From Anaerocolumna jejuensis DSM 15929 (GTDB lineage: Bacteria > Bacillota > Clostridia > Lachnospirales > Lachnospiraceae), in contig NZ_FRAC01000028.1 of NCBI RefSeq assembly GCF_900142215.1, forward strand, positions 27,397 to 91,396: DNA of 64,000 nt. Direction: 5' to 3'. Position numbers and translations under genes: made by a program. This document shows positions 61,571 through 64,000 of the stretch, in pieces. The stretch's first letter is position 1, and each line of letters starts with the position of its first letter. The notes under the pieces were generated by a model. The model saw only the letters and a list, made by a program, of their open reading frames with translations, ran no database searches and was not told the origin of the DNA.

Positions 61571-63199
61571 TTAATCGGTAACCTCTCCAATTAAGTCTTT
61601 CAGATTAATACTCTCTGCAAATTCAGGATTTAACAGAAGGGATTTCTCAATAAATTCCATGGCCTTTTCAAATTCCTGCAAGTTATAATAGCATAGAGCA
61701 ATTTCATAATATATCCCGGCATCTTCGCCGTAAAATTCCAGGGAGGATTCAAAAAGTCTGATGGCATCCGTATCATAGCCAAAGTATCCTAATAATGTTG
61801 CCAGACAATAAAACAAATTTCCTTCTTCCCCAATAGGAAAATAATATTCCCAAAGCTTATAGATTACGGATATCAGTTCATCCTTTGGAAAATCCTCTTC
61901 CTTTGCAATCCGTTCCAAAAGCGTATTATAGAATTCAAGAAATGTCCTTGCGTCCCAAACGGTATACCTGATAAAGGTCAGCAGTTCTTTCGTTGTCAGA
62001 GATTTGTTAAAGGGGACTACAGCCTTTTTCAGAATATAAAAATCATCCGGTCCGATGCCTTCAATAATCTCCTGATAGGCCATTTTGGTTTCTAAAAAAT
62101 CATGGGAGCGGTTACTTAGTAAAAATAAAGACATGGTTATATTTTCGTGCTCATAGATACTGTGTATGGCACTTCCGCCAAGGCTCTTAAAATAAAGCTC
62201 CAGGGCATGGAAGTTAACAGTCAGGGATATGGAGCCATGCTTTGATAAATAGGGGTGATAATTTTTATCCATAGAAGCAGTGCTGCGGTAGCCTTTATCG
62301 GCGGAAATCAAGACTAAGTCATCATCAAACAGCTCCTTTAATCTCCGGAGGCACCGTAAAGCAGTGATGGGAAGGGAAAAGGCAGTATCCTCCAGGCAGG
62401 CTTTATAATACAGGAGAATATCATTAAAATGGACATCCTCGTAATAACCGCTGCCCGGAATCTGCTTATCCGTATAGAAATAATCCTTACCTGCCAGTAT
62501 GGACTTATCCTTAAGCTCATCCTGTCCGTTATTGGAAGTAACAGTAATCAGCCCCTCATGGAGCTTTCCTTTGTTTACATAGAAAGTATCCTGAGGAATA
62601 CTGTCAAAGGTATAGTTGGCGAACAGAATAAGGGGGCTTTTAAGGCAGCCTTTCCTGATAACTCTGCCGCTGTTTCTTAACCGGAGTTCCTCCTCCTTTG
62701 CCATGTCAAAAACGGCACAGTCAAGTATCCCGCTTTCAAAAAAGGGCTTTAAATAGCTGTGATTCTGCCAGTAGGCAGCATTTCTCTCAGCCAGGTCCGT
62801 TATAATGTATTGAAATTTAAGTCCCTTCAGGGAAGAATTTTCAACCATATGCAAAAACCTTTTAAGAAAAGTATAGGTAAATCTCCCGACTCCGGCGGCC
62901 AGCTCCATAATATAAATGGTAGTATTTTTATCGAAAGCTTCGCTGGCGGCTATGTCTCTGCAGTAGCCAAATACAGTCCTGGCATAAAGGGTTGCAATAT
63001 AGGGATTTGTTGTTATATATTGAGGAACGATTCCTTTAATCCATGCTTCGGGCCCTTGATTTGCATAGAAGTCTGCCTGCAATCTCCATACCATGGATTG
63101 GGACAGGGGCTTCTGGTCCTCCAGTATAACGGCAGAGCCCTCTGAGGCTTCCGGTTTAATGCTTCTGTTAATGGTATATTTCTTCGTTTTTGGTTCCAA
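61571..63199 (-). CDS. MidA-like SAM methyltransferase fused to TPR repeats
   Basis: 542 residues. A Rossmann-like methyltransferase region is near residues 55-215: IYIMELAAGVGRFTYTFLKRF is motif I, and ILFANYTFDSIPQDTFYV resembles the NEFFDALP-like segment of the MidA/SAM_MT family. A middle unassigned part follows. The C-terminus has TPR repeats (about 455-535: AIRLFESSLEFYGEDAGIYY and ALCYYNLQEFEKAMEFIEKS). It probably methylates a protein partner bound by the TPR. Upstream sequence GGGGGAAT serves as ribosome site. The target is not evident. Confidence 0.7.
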   Translation of the reverse strand: MEPKTKKYTINRSIKPEASEGSAVILEDQKPLSQSMVWRLQADFYANQGPEAWIKGIVPQYITTNPYIATLYARTVFGYCRDIAASEAFDKNTTIYIMELAAGVGRFTYTFLKRFLHMVENSSLKGLKFQYIITDLAERNAAYWQNHSYLKPFFESGILDCAVFDMAKEEELRLRNSGRVIRKGCLKSPLILFANYTFDSIPQDTFYVNKGKLHEGLITVTSNNGQDELKDKSILAGKDYFYTDKQIPGSGYYEDVHFNDILLYYKACLEDTAFSLPITALRCLRRLKELFDDDLVLISADKGYRSTASMDKNYHPYLSKHGSISLTVNFHALELYFKSLGGSAIHSIYEHENITMSLFLLSNRSHDFLETKMAYQEIIEGIGPDDFYILKKAVVPFNKSLTTKELLTFIRYTVWDARTFLEFYNTLLERIAKEEDFPKDELISVIYKLWEYYFPIGEEGNLFYCLATLLGYFGYDTDAIRLFESSLEFYGEDAGIYYEIALCYYNLQEFEKAMEFIEKSLLLNPEFAESINLKDLIGEVTD

Positions 63200-63298
63200 G
63201 ATAATTCCCCCTGTAAATTATATACTGCTTCCCGAATGAAGTCTGCGGTCCGGCAGAAAGAGTTTGATTGTGGGTGCCACCGGGGCTTAAGCAGCCAT

Positions 63299-63625
63299 TT
63301 ATTTTTTATCAGCCTCCACCCATTTGGCAGACCTTAGGATGAGCCGTCCTATTACCTGGACAATTGCGATAAGCAAAATGAAGACCGCCAGGGAAGCAGG
63401 GAAGGTAGTTCTGAAGATTTTGAAGGGAACAGCTTCGGCTATGATATAGGCAAGCAGAAAGCCTGCCAGCTCTGTAAATAGAAAAAGGATGCGCCAGGGC
63501 ATACTAAGCCTTATAATGCAGCCGCATTTGTCACAGGGCAGGCTGGTAAAAAATGCGTGGGGCATACGAAAGGAATACCCAACAGCATAGCTATGCCTGC
63601 AGGGCATTTTATTATCATGATCCAT
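63299..63625 (-). CDS. Small membrane protein with zinc-ribbon-like N-terminus
   Basis: 108 residues: N-terminal part with Cys9 and CDKCGC (residues 31-36), a possible metal knuckle, followed by two membrane helices (about 46-66 and 76-98). Conserved families with a cysteine pair and two helices are common in clostridia but function is unknown. It may be co-transcribed with the methyltransferase gene 99 bases downstream on the same strand. Confidence 0.6.
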   Translation of the reverse strand: MDHDNKMPCRHSYAVGYSFRMPHAFFTSLPCDKCGCIIRLSMPWRILFLFTELAGFLLAYIIAEAVPFKIFRTTFPASLAVFILLIAIVQVIGRLILRSAKWVEADKK

Positions 63626-64000
63626 GGTATATTCTCTACTTTCTGTCAGGTTGTTATCTGCTCATTATATTATAAAACAGGGAAGAGTGCAAGGAATCGC
63701 AATAGAAGTCAGCTCTGAAAGGTAAACTTCATTAATTTCTGCAATAATTCCTATTGTGGATAAATAAGGGGATTATTGGAATTGTTTCTGCTTTTTCAGA
63801 AGTTTTATCCACAACCCTTGGCCAAAAGAATTCTACTTCCATTCTTTCTGTGAATTATTTTTTTGAAATTTACTCTTTTCAGATATCACTTCCTTTGGTA
63901 TACTGTTCCTATCGGAAAATGCTTAATGATGTGCGTTTCTGTGTGTAGGATATATCTTCCCTTGTTAGTTGCCGACCAAAGCTGGCTAACAAATCGGAAG
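63626..64000. other. Terminal gap with inverted DnaA boxes
   Basis: No convincing gene. A TTG-started 64-codon frame (63754-63948) crosses the DnaA boxes and has no ribosome site, so it was not called. The last 50 bases contain GTTAGTTGCC and GGCTAACAAA, which may be half of an inverted repeat or the start of the next unit. Confidence 0.5.
63754..63814. promoter_or_regulatory. Two consensus DnaA boxes in inverted orientation
   Basis: TGTGGATAA (63755-63763) and TTATCCACA (63805-63813) both match the consensus DnaA box exactly and form an 11-bp inverted repeat TTGTGGATAAA/TTTATCCACAA with a 39-base AT-rich interval. Confidence 0.6.

Noticed and set aside
63754..63948. 64-codon frame starting with TTG
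   Set aside because: No ribosome site and it starts inside a DnaA box; composition is not coding-like.

Overview
The window looks like chromosome of an anaerobic, plant- or mucus-glycan-degrading clostridium, most like the Lachnospiraceae (Clostridium cluster XIVa, Lachnoclostridium/Anaerocolumna-like). The grounds are low-GC DNA with strong AGGAGG-type ribosome binding sites, LplB/YtcP- and YesM/YesN-type sugar importers and sensors, a secreted GH9 cellulase, GH29, GH20 and GH4 glycosidases, FeoAB, a T-box leader and an Agr-type sensor pair. No rRNA, tRNA, CRISPR array, prophage or transposase was seen. All family calls are from reading the sequence; no search was run.

Layout. 1-9 kb: a fucosyl-glycan cluster (lipoprotein, two permeases, CutC, a large transglutaminase-like protein, GH29 fucosidase, a small decayed-looking membrane protein). 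9.4-14 kb: a GyrI-like protein, a tandem 23-bp repeat array, a small membrane protein with a DUF697-type GTPase, and a divergent radical SAM/TetR pair. 14-19 kb: iron alcohol dehydrogenase, SRAP protein with an SOS-like box, and feoAB. 19-24.4 kb: an attenuator-like leader, a PatB-type C-S lyase, a cystine-type ABC importer and an MntR/DtxR-type repressor. 24.6-29.7 kb: GH4 glycosidase, BadF-type sugar kinase and a GH9 cellulase whose C-terminal domain is cut off by one in-frame stop. 29.7-34.6 kb: a 212-bp palindromic MITE-like element, the pdxST-MFS operon and divergent pdxR. 34.7-45.9 kb: an amino-sugar oligosaccharide cluster (two permeases, lipoprotein, YesM/YesN pair, nagB, nagA, GH20). 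46-50.6 kb: solitary dnaK and an AgrA/AgrC-like pair followed by a possible signalling-peptide ORF. 51-55 kb: nudC, a small unknown, twin XRE repressors with duplicated operators and a secreted CAP protein. 55-58.5 kb: MerR-ABC drug-export-like operon and an acyltransferase split by an amber codon. 58.5-64 kb: valine T-box and valS, a methyltransferase-TPR protein, a small membrane protein and a pair of inverted DnaA boxes.

How the parts work together: three carbohydrate systems dominate. The fucose cluster and the amino-sugar cluster each encode import plus cytoplasmic hydrolases. The GH4/kinase pair next to the cellulase suggests a PTS-independent route for phosphorylated beta-glucosides. 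Neither complete importer has its own ATPase, so a shared one elsewhere is likely.

Structure beyond genes: (i) a family of related two-hairpin elements in short gaps before cutC, the GyrI-like gene, the YesM sensor, dnaK and an ABC permease, with a partial copy between feoA and feoB; (ii) tandem duplications of the 3' ends of both nagB and nagA; (iii) a full and an internally shortened copy of the palindromic element; (iv) two genes each broken by a single in-frame stop; (v) interleaved pdxS/pdxR promoters whose -35 boxes form one palindrome; (vi) two paralogous repressors, each preceded by the same pair of operators at the same spacing.
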